DNA from: Rhizobium sp. P38BS-XIX
Lineage (GTDB): Bacteria; Pseudomonadota; Alphaproteobacteria; Rhizobiales; Rhizobiaceae
Direction of reading: 5' to 3'
Assembly (NCBI RefSeq): GCF_012641435.1
Contig: NZ_JABAIJ010000002.1
Span: forward strand, 434,001-498,000
Length of the DNA: 64,000 nucleotides
Below are positions 1 through 8,702 of this stretch, one piece after another. Made by a program: the position numbers and the translations under genes. Position 1 is the first letter of the stretch. Each line of letters starts with the position of its first letter. The notes beneath the pieces are model-generated. The model saw only the letters and a program-made list of their open reading frames with translations, searched no databases and had not been told where the DNA came from.

Positions 1-394
1 TGATGACCGCTAGCTCGCCTTCATAATCGAGATCCGTCGATATTTTCGGGCGCACGATCGGCGCCAGATGACCGATCTGGCTATTGGCGTAACGCGCGAA
101 AATGGTCGGGTTCTCGACTTCGGAACGGCCGGTTTCCTGGCGGTGCATTTCGTAGTTCAACCCGACGCAAAGGATCTTGTCCGGGTTCGGCACCACGGGT
201 AGCCACTCGATATCCGCAAGCGGTGTCGCAGTGGCAGAGGCAACTGCCTCCGCCACGCCCGCCAGGCCGGCCGCGATGGCTGCTTTGAGATCGGCGTAAC
301 GATCGGCAAGCACGGTGCCGACGTCACGGAAGCTATCCTGATCGACAACGCCCCAGGTCGTGCGGCCGGCTATTCTGACGGTGGACAATTTCAT
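1..394 (-). CDS. Fumarylacetoacetate hydrolase family protein, N-terminal part
   Basis: The gene starts with ATG at 394 behind a good ribosome site (AAGGAGAAG) and runs off the left edge, so only about 131 residues are seen. The N-terminus (MKLSTVRIAGRTTWGVV) and the stretch VGLNYEMHRQETG followed by PTIFARYANS match the FAH fold, whose members hydrolyse C-C bonds of ring-fission products using a divalent metal. It lies about 40 bases downstream of a transporter gene on the same strand and probably ends the minus-strand catabolic operon. Inference: it acts after the extradiol dioxygenase at 3404. The metal-binding acidic cluster lies outside the window, so the exact reaction cannot be judged. 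Confidence 0.85.
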   Translation of the reverse strand, partial: MKLSTVRIAGRTTWGVVDQDSFRDVGTVLADRYADLKAAIAAGLAGVAEAVASATATPLADIEWLPVVPNPDKILCVGLNYEMHRQETGRSEVENPTIFARYANSQIGHLAPIVRPKISTDLDYEGELAVI

Positions 395-432
395 ATTGGT
401 CTTCTCCTTGAGTGTGTGGAAGTGGCGGGCCA

Positions 433-1743
433 TCAGGCCCGCTGCATCTGATCGGAAATACGGCCGCGCTCGCCAAAACGCTGAATGGTGCGGTCCGGGA
501 AGATCAGCGCGAAGGCGGAAATCGCACCGATGATGAGGATTGCTGCGGTGAACATCATCGCGTTCGCATAGCCTTCGGACAGATGCTCGGGGCCGGCCCG
601 CTGGACGATCATGCCGGTGATCGCATTTGATGCGAGGGCCGAGATGGCATTGGCGGAATAGATGACCACGATGAGCTTGCCGCGTTGAACGGCCGGAGCG
701 ACCGCACCAAGCGTGATCGGACCATAGATCGTGGTCAGACTTGGCGCTGCGAAGGCGATCGCAATCAGCACAAGCTGCAACGCGCCGCTGGCATGGACGG
801 AGCCAATCAGGGCGAGACCGCTGACGAGCAGGGCGTATCCTGAGGCGCTGCCGAGTGTCGTACGCTTGCTGACGCCGCGCTGAAGCATACGCTGTGCGAT
901 CCAGGAACCGACGAGCAGAAGTGGCGACTGGAAGATGTACACCGCGGAGATCACGCTGCCGGTCTGCACCTGGCTATAGCCCAGCCCCTGCTGTAGGAAC
1001 GGCGGCAGCCAGGTCGCGGACATGCCGACGATCCAGTAAGACATGGTCGACATGATGATGACACCGAGAACCGTCGGATCGAGCCAGAGCTTGCGGGCGG
1101 GGATTGGTGCTTCGGAAGGCGGGCTTGCAGCGGTCTTTTCGTTGCTCGCCGCGTAAGGGCCTTCGCCGCCGATGAACAACCAGGTGAAAAGCCAGCAGAT
1201 ACCGATGACGCCGCAGAACAGGAAGCCCGTACGCCAACCATGCTGGACGATGATGTAGGTGAGGATCGGACCGCCGGCGAGCAGGCCGACGCTGATGCCT
1301 TGCAGGACGACCGCGCTTGGAACGCTTCGCTTCTCCGGGCTGAACCAGTTATGCGCGGCATGAAGTGCGGTCGGCAGGCCCGGCCCCTCACCAAGACCGA
1401 GAAGAATACGGCAGGTCACCAGAACCGTCACGGAACTGGTGAAATAGATCGGGATCTGGGTCAGTGACCAGATTGCGGCGAGGATGACAAGGATCCATTT
1501 GACGGGGACGCGACCGATCACGAAAAGGCCAACAAGAACGCCTGAAATCGAAAACAGCAGAAAAAAGCTGCTGCCGATCAGACCGAACTGCTGCGGCGTG
1601 ATCTGCAGTTCCTTCATCATCGGGACCGCCGACAGGCCGAAGACGAGCTTGTCGAAGAAGTTCAGCGTTTGAAACAGGAAGAGCAGGATGAGCACCGCAA
1701 ACGGACGCCACGGACTGCTTTTCTGGATTGCTGGATCGGTCAT
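433..1743 (-). CDS. MFS transporter, probable aromatic/organic acid importer (ACS type)
   Basis: A 436-residue hydrophobic protein with about 12 membrane segments, the usual length for the major facilitator superfamily. The first segment carries the FFDKLVFG stretch and the region around residues 110-125 has GLGEGPGLPTALHAAHNWF, typical of the anion:cation symporter branch that takes up sugar acids and aromatic acids (for example hydroxyphenylacetate). A long cytoplasmic loop lies near residues 200-220. It sits between a hydroxylase and a FAH hydrolase on the same strand, so uptake of the pathway substrate is the likely job. The substrate itself cannot be read from the sequence. Confidence 0.88.
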   Translation of the reverse strand: MTDPAIQKSSPWRPFAVLILLFLFQTLNFFDKLVFGLSAVPMMKELQITPQQFGLIGSSFFLLFSISGVLVGLFVIGRVPVKWILVILAAIWSLTQIPIYFTSSVTVLVTCRILLGLGEGPGLPTALHAAHNWFSPEKRSVPSAVVLQGISVGLLAGGPILTYIIVQHGWRTGFLFCGVIGICWLFTWLFIGGEGPYAASNEKTAASPPSEAPIPARKLWLDPTVLGVIIMSTMSYWIVGMSATWLPPFLQQGLGYSQVQTGSVISAVYIFQSPLLLVGSWIAQRMLQRGVSKRTTLGSASGYALLVSGLALIGSVHASGALQLVLIAIAFAAPSLTTIYGPITLGAVAPAVQRGKLIVVIYSANAISALASNAITGMIVQRAGPEHLSEGYANAMMFTAAILIIGAISAFALIFPDRTIQRFGERGRISDQMQRA

Positions 1744-1795
1744 GTTTTCCTCCCAAAAACCGTATCAGGACGTCATCTGCGGAACGCGCCGGGCC

Positions 1796-3373
1796 TCATG
1801 CAAGACGCCGATGCAGATCCGAAAGCTGTTCAGTGAGATCGGCGAGCGATCTCGCCGCGCCGAAAACGTAATGGTCCGGACGGACGAGAGCGGCGATGAC
1901 GCCGTGCCGGTCGAACCATGCGGAAAGCACACCGTCCCTTTCGCGAAGCGTGCTCGGATCGCCAGCGTTATCTTCTTGAGGGGAAACGGCCCTGACCACG
2001 ATGCCATCGATCGTATTGGCCAAGGCTTCGCCCTCCCCCGTACCGATCCGGCGACCGTCGAGAACCAGCCGCCACTCCGATCCGGTGAACTTATCCAAAA
2101 GGCGCGGAGAATCGCCTTCAACGATCGCCGGCTGCGGGAAGAGCAGCCCCCGTGCCGGGGTGTCCTCTTTTGCGATCAATCCATCCTCGATGGGCGGGAC
2201 GATTTCCTGGCGGGTCACGGTGAGCGGCTTGCCGCCACCATCGGCGAGGATCTTGGCATCGCGTGCGGCAGCGGCTTCCGGATCGCGTTCGCAGATCGTT
2301 TGGCCGATCGCCTTGATCTTGCCGGTCAGTGTCTGCACATGCCGCTTGCGTTCAACCGTATATGTGTCGAGCAGCGCTTCTGATGATTGCCCCTTCAGTA
2401 TGCGATCAAGTCTCCAGACGAGGTTGGAGACGTCGCGAAGCCCCTGGCACATGCCCTGTCCGATGAACGGTGGCTGCTGGTGTGCGGCGTCACCGGCAAT
2501 CAACACACGACCATTGCGCCATGTGTCGGCGACCAGCGCATGAAAACGATAGGCAGCGGCGCGCCAGAGATCGCCTTCTTCAGACGTCAGCCAGGGTGAC
2601 AGCAGCCGCCAGACGTTTTCCTGTCTTTCCATTTCGCGCGGGTCTTCGCCCGGCAAAAGCATGATCTCCCAGCGGCGGTGGTTCTTAGGGCCCATGATGT
2701 AGCTCGTAGGCCGCGCCGGATTGCAGAACTGCGCCGATGTATGCGGCAGCTTGCCGAGTGCATCTTCATGCACCTGCACGTCCACAACCAGCCAGGGTTC
2801 GTCGAAGACCAGATCCACCAGTTTCATACCGGACTGTTCGCGCACCTGGCTCCAGGCGCCGTCGCAGCCGATCACGTATTTTGCGGCAACCCTGCGGGTC
2901 TTGCCGGATGCGTCCTTCAGGGTTACGGCGACCTCGTTCGCCTGCGGATCGAGGCTGGTCATTTCCATGCCAAGCTCGACCGTTACGCTGTCAAAGCTTT
3001 CGGCATGCTTCCGCATCACAGCCTCGACCGGCGGCTGGGTAAACACCATGCTCGGCGTGTAACCTAGCGGATAGGGTTCCGGCACCATGTCGATGCGGCG
3101 GATGAGCTGCCCTTGGGCACCGAAGTGCTGGGAGGCCGTGAACGGGGCGATGTAAGGCAGAACCTCGTCGGCTATGCCCATATTGTCGAAGTGGCGCAGA
3201 ATCTCGTGATCGATGGCGATGGCGCGGGGCTTGTCATAGATGCCGGTCAGCCGATCAACGACCAGTGTGGAATGTCCGCGCGCACCGAGCATGCCGGCGG
3301 CAACTGCGCCGGCTGGGCCGAAACCCACCACCAGCACGTCATAGCGGTTCGGAATATCGTTCTCGTTTGTCAC
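1796..3373 (-). CDS. FAD-dependent aromatic hydroxylase, MhpA-like
   Basis: A flavoprotein monooxygenase of the 3-(3-hydroxyphenyl)propionate hydroxylase type, which adds a hydroxyl group to a phenolic ring using NAD(P)H and oxygen. The N-terminal FAD fingerprint GFGPAGAVAA is followed by the DRLTGIYDKPRAIAIDHE stretch. The second FAD motif GRVLIAGDAAHQQPPF lies near residue 290, then GQGMCQGLRDVSNLVWRL. I place the start at GTG 3373 because GGAGG stands seven bases before it; an ATG 15 bases upstream would put the ribosome site inside the gene. A close paralogue is at 11838. It is followed by the MFS gene and preceded by the extradiol dioxygenase gene. Confidence 0.9.
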   Translation of the reverse strand: MTNENDIPNRYDVLVVGFGPAGAVAAGMLGARGHSTLVVDRLTGIYDKPRAIAIDHEILRHFDNMGIADEVLPYIAPFTASQHFGAQGQLIRRIDMVPEPYPLGYTPSMVFTQPPVEAVMRKHAESFDSVTVELGMEMTSLDPQANEVAVTLKDASGKTRRVAAKYVIGCDGAWSQVREQSGMKLVDLVFDEPWLVVDVQVHEDALGKLPHTSAQFCNPARPTSYIMGPKNHRRWEIMLLPGEDPREMERQENVWRLLSPWLTSEEGDLWRAAAYRFHALVADTWRNGRVLIAGDAAHQQPPFIGQGMCQGLRDVSNLVWRLDRILKGQSSEALLDTYTVERKRHVQTLTGKIKAIGQTICERDPEAAAARDAKILADGGGKPLTVTRQEIVPPIEDGLIAKEDTPARGLLFPQPAIVEGDSPRLLDKFTGSEWRLVLDGRRIGTGEGEALANTIDGIVVRAVSPQEDNAGDPSTLRERDGVLSAWFDRHGVIAALVRPDHYVFGAARSLADLTEQLSDLHRRLA

Positions 3374-3403
3374 GAAAAGCCTCCGCATATTGAAACGGCG
3401 GTG

Positions 3404-4297
3404 TCAGTCGCCGAAAAATCCGATGGAAATCTGAGCTTTCTTGCAGGCATCACTTTTTGGCGGTGCGATGCCCCAATGGTCGGTTCGTCCCGGGGGCCAT
3501 ACCCATTCCTCCGGGCCTCGTACCCGATAGCTGTCGTCCACCTGCAGGACCTCGGCGGTGTATTCGATGACCACGCCGGTCGGATCGACGAAATAGGCGA
3601 AGACATTGTCGCCAGGTCCGTGGCGGCCAACGCCCCAGCCGATCGGGAAACCCTGATCGATGACCTGTCCGGAACCGCGCATGACCGACTCCAGATTCGG
3701 CATCAAGAAGGCGACATGGTTCAGGCCGTTTGCGGATGCCTCCGCCAGCACCACCGCATGGTGATCGACGTTGCAGCACAGAAACGCCATAAGCTTTGAG
3801 CGATCCGTCAAACGGAAACCGAGGACATCGCGATAAAAGGCACACAGCGCCTCGATCTCAGCAGTGTTGATGTTCACATGCGCAAGGCGGTACGGCCGAT
3901 TGGCAACGATCGCGCCTTGCCTGCGGCGGTCGCCATGTACGAATTCCAGCACGGAACCCTGCGGCTCCCGGATGACAAAGCGTTCGCCGCCGGACGGCGC
4001 ATCGGCCTCGCCCGGCTCTCGCAGGACGACACAACCAGCTGCGACGGTCTTGCTGAAGAGCGAATTCAGGTCGTCTGCTGATCGCACGCGGAAAGTGATC
4101 TTGCGCAGTTCGGGGCGATCGCTTCGCTTCAGCTCCAACACATGAAAATCGTCGCCGGTCGCCGCCAGGAAAACCTTGTCCCCGGCTTCAGCAACGACTT
4201 CCAACCCCCAAACGCGGGTGTAGAAGTCGATGGAAGCTGAAAGATCGGGCGTACCCAGCTCGACGCTCCGCAGGGCGGAAATAGGAAAATCGGCCAT
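3404..4297 (-). CDS. Extradiol ring-cleavage dioxygenase (two-domain VOC family)
   Basis: A type I extradiol dioxygenase of 297 residues with two vicinal-oxygen-chelate modules. The C-terminal module keeps the three iron ligands: His in RLAHVNI, His in GLNHVAF and Glu in VVIEYTAE. Expected reaction: meta cleavage of a catechol made by the neighbouring flavin hydroxylase. The start at ATG 4297 is chosen because a TGAGG ribosome site lies at the end of the amidohydrolase gene and the gap is only four bases, suggesting coupled translation. Its paralogue at 8703 shares the GRHG-N-FAYF stretch near the active site. The exact catechol is unknown. Confidence 0.88.
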   Translation of the reverse strand: MADFPISALRSVELGTPDLSASIDFYTRVWGLEVVAEAGDKVFLAATGDDFHVLELKRSDRPELRKITFRVRSADDLNSLFSKTVAAGCVVLREPGEADAPSGGERFVIREPQGSVLEFVHGDRRRQGAIVANRPYRLAHVNINTAEIEALCAFYRDVLGFRLTDRSKLMAFLCCNVDHHAVVLAEASANGLNHVAFLMPNLESVMRGSGQVIDQGFPIGWGVGRHGPGDNVFAYFVDPTGVVIEYTAEVLQVDDSYRVRGPEEWVWPPGRTDHWGIAPPKSDACKKAQISIGFFGD

Positions 4298-4301
4298 CTG
4301 A

Positions 4302-5345
4302 TTAAACCTCATCCAGCGCGAGGAAAGCCCGCGCATTCGCGAATGTCAGGCGTTTGCGCAGTTCGACATCGTCGAAAGCCTCGTTGATGCGTGCAACAGG
4401 CTCCTCTTCGCGAAAATTGAAGGGGTAGTCGGTGCCGAGCAGCACCCGCTGTTCGCCGAAGACGGACACCAGACGCCGCAATGTGTCCGCATCGAAGACG
4501 AGCGAGTCCACGTAAAAGCGCCGTGCCTGTCCCGAGGGCGCTTCCGGCATGATCTCCTTGACCGCCGGAAACGCAGCATAACCCTGTTCCAGGCGCGGTA
4601 ACAGCGAAGCGAAAGTTCCTCCGCCATGGCTGAAGGCGATCCGGAGCTTCGAGAATTTCTGAAGCAGCCCGCCGGTGATCACCGAAGCCGCCGCCAGACC
4701 GACATCCGTCGGATACCCAAGTACCTGCTGAAGCGGCGCCGGCCCGACGAGCCGATCCATGCCGGCCGGCCGCACGGCGTGGACGAAGACCGCCGCACCG
4801 AGCTTTTCTACTTCCGCAAAGAGCGGGTGGAAGCGCGGGTCGCCGATCGCGACACCGTTGATATTACTGCCAACCTCGATGCCGCGGAAGCCGAGTTCAC
4901 CCACGATGCGATGCAGCTCGGTCAAGGCAAGATCGATATCCTGCATCGGCAGACCGCCCAACCCGACGAAACGCCCCTGACCTTCCGCAACAAGCGCAGC
5001 AATCGCGTCGTTGACATGACGCACGAGATCGTTGGCCGCACCCGTGTCAATCCAGTACCCGAAAAGCTCGGGCATGGGCGAAAGGGCCTGAAGCTCTATG
5101 CCGGCGCGATCCATGTCCTCGAGCCGCCGCTCAGCTACCCAGCAGGCGTCACTCACCTGGCGATAGGGCTTCCCATCGATGACCACAGCCGCATGACAAT
5201 CGTCAGAGGCAACCATGGACGGCCAACCGCGTACAGTGGAGCCGCCACGCGGCAGCGGAAAACGGGCAGGAACAACATGGCAATGAACGTCGACGCCGCC
5301 GCAGTCACAACCGCTCCTCAAGCGTTTTGCCCTTTCCTCGCCCAC
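4302..5345 (-). CDS. Amidohydrolase family protein (ACMSD-like)
   Basis: A 347-residue metal-dependent hydrolase or decarboxylase of the amidohydrolase-2 family, relatives of aminocarboxymuconate semialdehyde decarboxylase. The metal motif VDVHCHVVP lies near the N-terminus, later histidines are in FVHAVRP and FSHGGG, and the conserved Asp is in LLGTDYPFNF. The start is GTG 5345, preceded by a strong AGGAGG; upstream in-frame codons lie in the control region. It is the first gene of the minus-strand operon. In such operons these enzymes decarboxylate an aromatic acid or a ring-fission product; which one cannot be decided here. Confidence 0.85.
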   Translation of the reverse strand: MGEERAKRLRSGCDCGGVDVHCHVVPARFPLPRGGSTVRGWPSMVASDDCHAAVVIDGKPYRQVSDACWVAERRLEDMDRAGIELQALSPMPELFGYWIDTGAANDLVRHVNDAIAALVAEGQGRFVGLGGLPMQDIDLALTELHRIVGELGFRGIEVGSNINGVAIGDPRFHPLFAEVEKLGAAVFVHAVRPAGMDRLVGPAPLQQVLGYPTDVGLAAASVITGGLLQKFSKLRIAFSHGGGTFASLLPRLEQGYAAFPAVKEIMPEAPSGQARRFYVDSLVFDADTLRRLVSVFGEQRVLLGTDYPFNFREEEPVARINEAFDDVELRKRLTFANARAFLALDEV

Positions 5346-5470
5346 GCTTTCCTCCTGTGTTGTCCTTTCGAATAATATACAAACTTCAACCCGTAAAGGC
5401 ATAATTTATAAATTTTGAGATTTCGATATGCTCGTGTATATAAAAACCAATCTTGATCTGTAGGAGCCAC
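5346..5470. promoter_or_regulatory. Divergent control region between amidohydrolase and GntR genes
   Basis: This AT-rich stretch separates two genes that point away from each other. It holds a perfect 12-bp palindrome AATTTATAAATT at 5403-5414 and a distant pair TATAC (5376-5380) and GTATA (5436-5440). GntR/FCD regulators usually bind short palindromes containing TATAC/GTATA halves, so these are candidate operators for the adjacent GntR protein. Promoter boxes cannot be assigned with confidence. Confidence 0.45.
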
Positions 5471-6190
5471 ATGAACGTCGATGCGCCGAACAAGGGGCTT
5501 GATAGCCCCGCTACGCTTGCCACGACCATCTACGAGCGCTTGAAGGGCGATATCTTGTTGGCGAACCTTGAACCTGGCCGCAAGTTGCAGCTTCGTTTTC
5601 TGATGGAACATTACGAAGCCGGGCAGACACCCTTACGGGAAGCGCTCAACCGCCTCGCCACCGAAGACCTGGTCATCGGCAGGGAGCAGCGTGGCTTCTT
5701 CGTAAAACCGATCAGTCTCGAGGAATTGGGGGAACTGACAAAAACTCGGTGCTGGGTAGAAGGCATAGCTTTGCGCGAGTCGATGGCTAATGCCGACCCG
5801 GCCTGGGAGGAAGCCCTTATCGTGGCCCATCACCGGCTTGATCGGGCGCCCCGCTCACTCAATGCCGAGCGATTCCAAAGCAACCCGGAATGGGAGCGCC
5901 TGCACAAGGCTTTCCACGCCGTTCTCATCAGCGGCTGCCAGTCGCGTCCGCTGATCGGCTTCTGCGAGCAGCTTGCGGACCGGCTCGGCCGCTATCGTGC
6001 GCTCTCCAGTCGCAAGGCATTCAGGGTGCGCAGGGTAAGCCAGGAACATGCGGACATCGTGAAAGCGGTCCTGGATCATGACGGCGAAGAGGCCATGCGC
6101 CTCCTGCAGCGGCATTATGAACAGACTGCCGAATTCGTCAGGGCCGACCTGGAAGCGACTGATGCCGGCGATACAACGTTGCCAGCCTGA
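5471..6190 (+). CDS. GntR family regulator, FCD subfamily
   Basis: A 239-residue transcription factor. The winged helix runs from about residue 15 (TTIYERLKGDILLANLEPGRKL) through TPLREALNRLATEDLV to RGFFV; the rest is an all-helical FCD effector domain with acidic and histidine positions (AHHRLDR, LHKAFH, QEHADIVKAVLDHD). The start ATG 5471 follows TAGGAG. It is divergent from the amidohydrolase operon and upstream of a LysR gene, so it probably represses one or both halves of the catabolic locus until an aromatic acid or pathway intermediate binds. Confidence 0.9.
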   Translation: MNVDAPNKGLDSPATLATTIYERLKGDILLANLEPGRKLQLRFLMEHYEAGQTPLREALNRLATEDLVIGREQRGFFVKPISLEELGELTKTRCWVEGIALRESMANADPAWEEALIVAHHRLDRAPRSLNAERFQSNPEWERLHKAFHAVLISGCQSRPLIGFCEQLADRLGRYRALSSRKAFRVRRVSQEHADIVKAVLDHDGEEAMRLLQRHYEQTAEFVRADLEATDAGDTTLPA

Positions 6191-6305
6191 CCGGATCAAT
6201 CAATCTGATAGGGCAGGCCTGTCGCAGTTGGTTGAATCCACGATAGTTTCTAACTGATTGATTGGCCTGGTCAAAAATTTTCGAATTCTTTCAGGACGTC
6301 CGACT

Positions 6306-7229
6306 ATGACAGGCCTTAACCCACGCCATTTGAAATATCTTCAGGTCATTGCGGAGAGGGGATCGCTGTTGGCTGCCGCAAAGGCCCTGAATATCGCACA
6401 ACCTTCCCTTTCCGTCAGCATTTCGCGGATGGAGGATGTTGTCGGCGAAAAGCTGATGGATCGGGGACGGCACGGCGCCGTCTTGACCAAGGCGGGGCAG
6501 ATCTTGGTTCGGCATGCCGAGGGTCTGGACAACGCGTTGGAAAATGCCCTTGAAGAGGTCCGCCTATCGTCGCTCGGCGTTAGCGGTCCGATGGTCGTCG
6601 GTGGAACGCCTCTGGCAACGGCGAGCATCATTCCCGAGATCCTGTCGAAGATCGTGGTGGATTTCATGCCGATCCGATGCGACGTCGTGGAAGCGTATGA
6701 CGAGGACCTGATCAAGGGTCTTCTGAACAACGAGATCGACGTGGTGATTTCTTCCATGCGGGCCGAAGTCCTCGAAACGAACGGGATTGGCCTCATCGCC
6801 AGCGAACCGCTATTTTCGGCGCAAACCTCCGCCGTCGTACGAAGCGGCCACCCTTTTGCTTTGGAGAAGACGCTGTCGCTGCGGGATTTGCAGGATGCAC
6901 TGTGGGTATTGCCGCCACGCGGAAGCATTATTCGCACGCTGATCGATTCCGGATTCACGGTCGCCGGCATTCCCGTCCCGCGAAATCTCATCGAGGCCGC
7001 ACCGTTTGGCGTTCTGAAAGAAATCGTCAAGCAGACCGGTGGCGTCACCATTCTGTCCGATCAGATTGTCAGAGCAGAGCTAGCCGAAGGATCTCTCGTG
7101 ACTGTTCCGCTGACTGAACACATGACACCGCGCGTTTTCGGGATTCATCGCCTGAAGTCCCGTGATCCCAGTCCGTTGGCAAATCGCTTTATCGAGATCG
7201 CCAGGCTTATCGGCACAGACCTGAAGTGA
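6306..7229 (+). CDS. LysR family transcriptional regulator
   Basis: A 307-residue LysR protein. The N-terminal helix-turn-helix is in PRHLKYLQVIAERGSLLAAAKAL...QPSLSVSISRMED, followed by a substrate-binding domain. The start ATG 6306 fits the family length; an upstream ATG at 6258 would add 16 unrelated residues. It points toward the plus-strand catabolic genes starting at 7342 and a LysR-box-like inverted repeat lies just behind it, so it is the likely activator of that operon with an aromatic co-inducer. Confidence 0.9.
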   Translation: MTGLNPRHLKYLQVIAERGSLLAAAKALNIAQPSLSVSISRMEDVVGEKLMDRGRHGAVLTKAGQILVRHAEGLDNALENALEEVRLSSLGVSGPMVVGGTPLATASIIPEILSKIVVDFMPIRCDVVEAYDEDLIKGLLNNEIDVVISSMRAEVLETNGIGLIASEPLFSAQTSAVVRSGHPFALEKTLSLRDLQDALWVLPPRGSIIRTLIDSGFTVAGIPVPRNLIEAAPFGVLKEIVKQTGGVTILSDQIVRAELAEGSLVTVPLTEHMTPRVFGIHRLKSRDPSPLANRFIEIARLIGTDLK

Positions 7230-7245
7230 CCGGCGGCAAAGTTTC

Positions 7246-7262
7246 TATAGCTGAAAACTATA
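7246..7262. promoter_or_regulatory. Candidate LysR binding box TATAG-N7-CTATA
   Basis: A 17-bp inverted repeat, TATAG-CTGAAAA-CTATA, sits 80 bases before the first plus-strand catabolic gene. It satisfies the loose T-N11-A rule for LysR-type regulators. A GGGAGGAACC ribosome site precedes the gene at 7342. The assignment to the LysR gene just upstream is inference from position. Confidence 0.45.
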
Positions 7263-7341
7263 TAAATCGCATAATTTCATATTTTACATAATAGGCATCC
7301 TCCCGCACTATCACGGAAAATCTGAAGGGCCGGGAGGAACC

Positions 7342-8286
7342 ATGGCACTCGACAGGTTACCCCTAGCTACCCGTATCCATCTTGTCGGCGATTTTCCGCT
7401 TCTCGGTGAGCGTGAGATCTACCAGCTATGCCATGCAGAGCTTGGCGCCCGGCTTCTCTACTATCCCGACACCCGCATCGTGGACGGCGACGATATCAGG
7501 GCATGGCTGGCCGGAGCCGACGGAATAGCGCGGCTTTCGCGCCGAGCCCGTGGCTCGCTCGATGCCCTCGAGGCGCTGAAGAAGGCAGTCGCACTGCCGA
7601 CCGGCATCCGCGCCTCTCTCAGCATCCTGGCTCCGTTTAAAATATCGCGTTTCGCCGAAGCTGAAGATCGGCTGGAACCGGACGCGGACTCAGCCTACGC
7701 CGAATGGCTGATGGACGAGGTCAAGCGGGTCGTAACCGATCTTCCCTCGTCTTCTGCCGATCTTGCGGTCCAGATAAAGCTGCCTTTTGCCGACCTTGCC
7801 GAAGCCGCGGAAAGCGACACTGGACACAGCGCGTTTGCGGACGCTCTTTTGGAACACGTTACGACTATAATTGGTGCCGTCCCCGAATCCATTCCGGTAG
7901 CCTTACATATGAATTGCCGGGACGGCGCAGGCTTCAAGATCCAGCCGAAGCATTTTGCGGATATGGTGGAGTTGTCAAATCACCTGCAGGGGCGGTGCGT
8001 CCGGCGGATCGATCTCCTGCACATTCCGGTTCCGCTTGTGGTGCCCGACGAGAGCTTCTTCTCCTCCCTCAGGGACCTTGATCTGTCGTTCCAGACCCGG
8101 CTCTGCCTCGGTCTCATCCACCTGTCCGACGGAGTGGATGGTGCGATGCGCCGTATCGCGCTTGCCCGGAAAAACTTCCCGGAATTCGCGGTCGCTGCGC
8201 GTAGCGGATTTGCCGCCCGTGAGCCTGCCGTGATTGCCGATTTTCTAAAACTTCATGTCGACGTCGCGTCGGCATGTGAGCCCTGA
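7342..8286 (+). CDS. Unrecognised protein of aromatic operon, possible MetE/UROD-like barrel
   Basis: A 314-residue soluble protein without signal peptide. I do not recognise a named family with certainty. Motifs that stand out are VALHMNCRDGAG near residue 190, then LLHIPVPLVVPDE, LCLGLIHLSDGVDGAMRRI and FAVAARSGFA. The LGLIH-DG-R-I-AR pattern and the late AARSGFA recall cobalamin-independent methionine synthase or uroporphyrinogen decarboxylase-type barrels, which bind substrates through a barrel top. It is the first gene of the plus-strand operon, 16 bases before a cupin gene. A role in demethylation or in handling a pathway intermediate is only a guess. Confidence 0.6.
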   Translation: MALDRLPLATRIHLVGDFPLLGEREIYQLCHAELGARLLYYPDTRIVDGDDIRAWLAGADGIARLSRRARGSLDALEALKKAVALPTGIRASLSILAPFKISRFAEAEDRLEPDADSAYAEWLMDEVKRVVTDLPSSSADLAVQIKLPFADLAEAAESDTGHSAFADALLEHVTTIIGAVPESIPVALHMNCRDGAGFKIQPKHFADMVELSNHLQGRCVRRIDLLHIPVPLVVPDESFFSSLRDLDLSFQTRLCLGLIHLSDGVDGAMRRIALARKNFPEFAVAARSGFAAREPAVIADFLKLHVDVASACEP

Positions 8287-8302
8287 CGCAGTGGAGATTG
8301 CC

Positions 8303-8683
8303 ATGAAGAAACCGATCAAAGCCTACAGCTGGGACGACATCCCCGAACGTGAACTCAAACCCGGCATCATACAGCGCGGCTTCCGAAGCGATGGCGTCAT
8401 GGTGACCTACAACTACCTGCAGCCCGGCTGCAAGGGTTCGCCGCACAGCCATCCGTTCGACCAGATTTTCATGGTGATCCAGGGCCGGGTCACGTTGCAT
8501 GTCGAGGATCAGACGTTCGACTGCAAACCCGGAACGGTGATCCGCATCCCGCCCCATTACATCCACTATGTCGATCCGCCGTCTCCCGAGGACGGCGTGG
8601 CCATCAACGTCGATATCTTCGGTCCAGCCCGTGAGGACTACCTCAACATCGTCGCCTATCAGGATGACGATTTCTCGAAGTGA
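8303..8683 (+). CDS. Small cupin-domain protein
   Basis: A 126-residue single cupin. Cupin motif 1 is GSPHSHPFDQIFMVIQGRV (two His plus a Gln where Glu is common) and motif 2 is PGTVIRIPPHYIHYVD, so a metal site is likely. The start ATG 8303 follows GGAG at proper distance. It lies between the barrel-like gene and the extradiol dioxygenase, inside the operon. Such proteins may be dioxygenases, isomerases or small-molecule binders; the sequence does not settle which. Confidence 0.8.
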   Translation: MKKPIKAYSWDDIPERELKPGIIQRGFRSDGVMVTYNYLQPGCKGSPHSHPFDQIFMVIQGRVTLHVEDQTFDCKPGTVIRIPPHYIHYVDPPSPEDGVAINVDIFGPAREDYLNIVAYQDDDFSK

Positions 8684-8702
8684 TGCCGAGGGAGAGCAAG
8701 TC

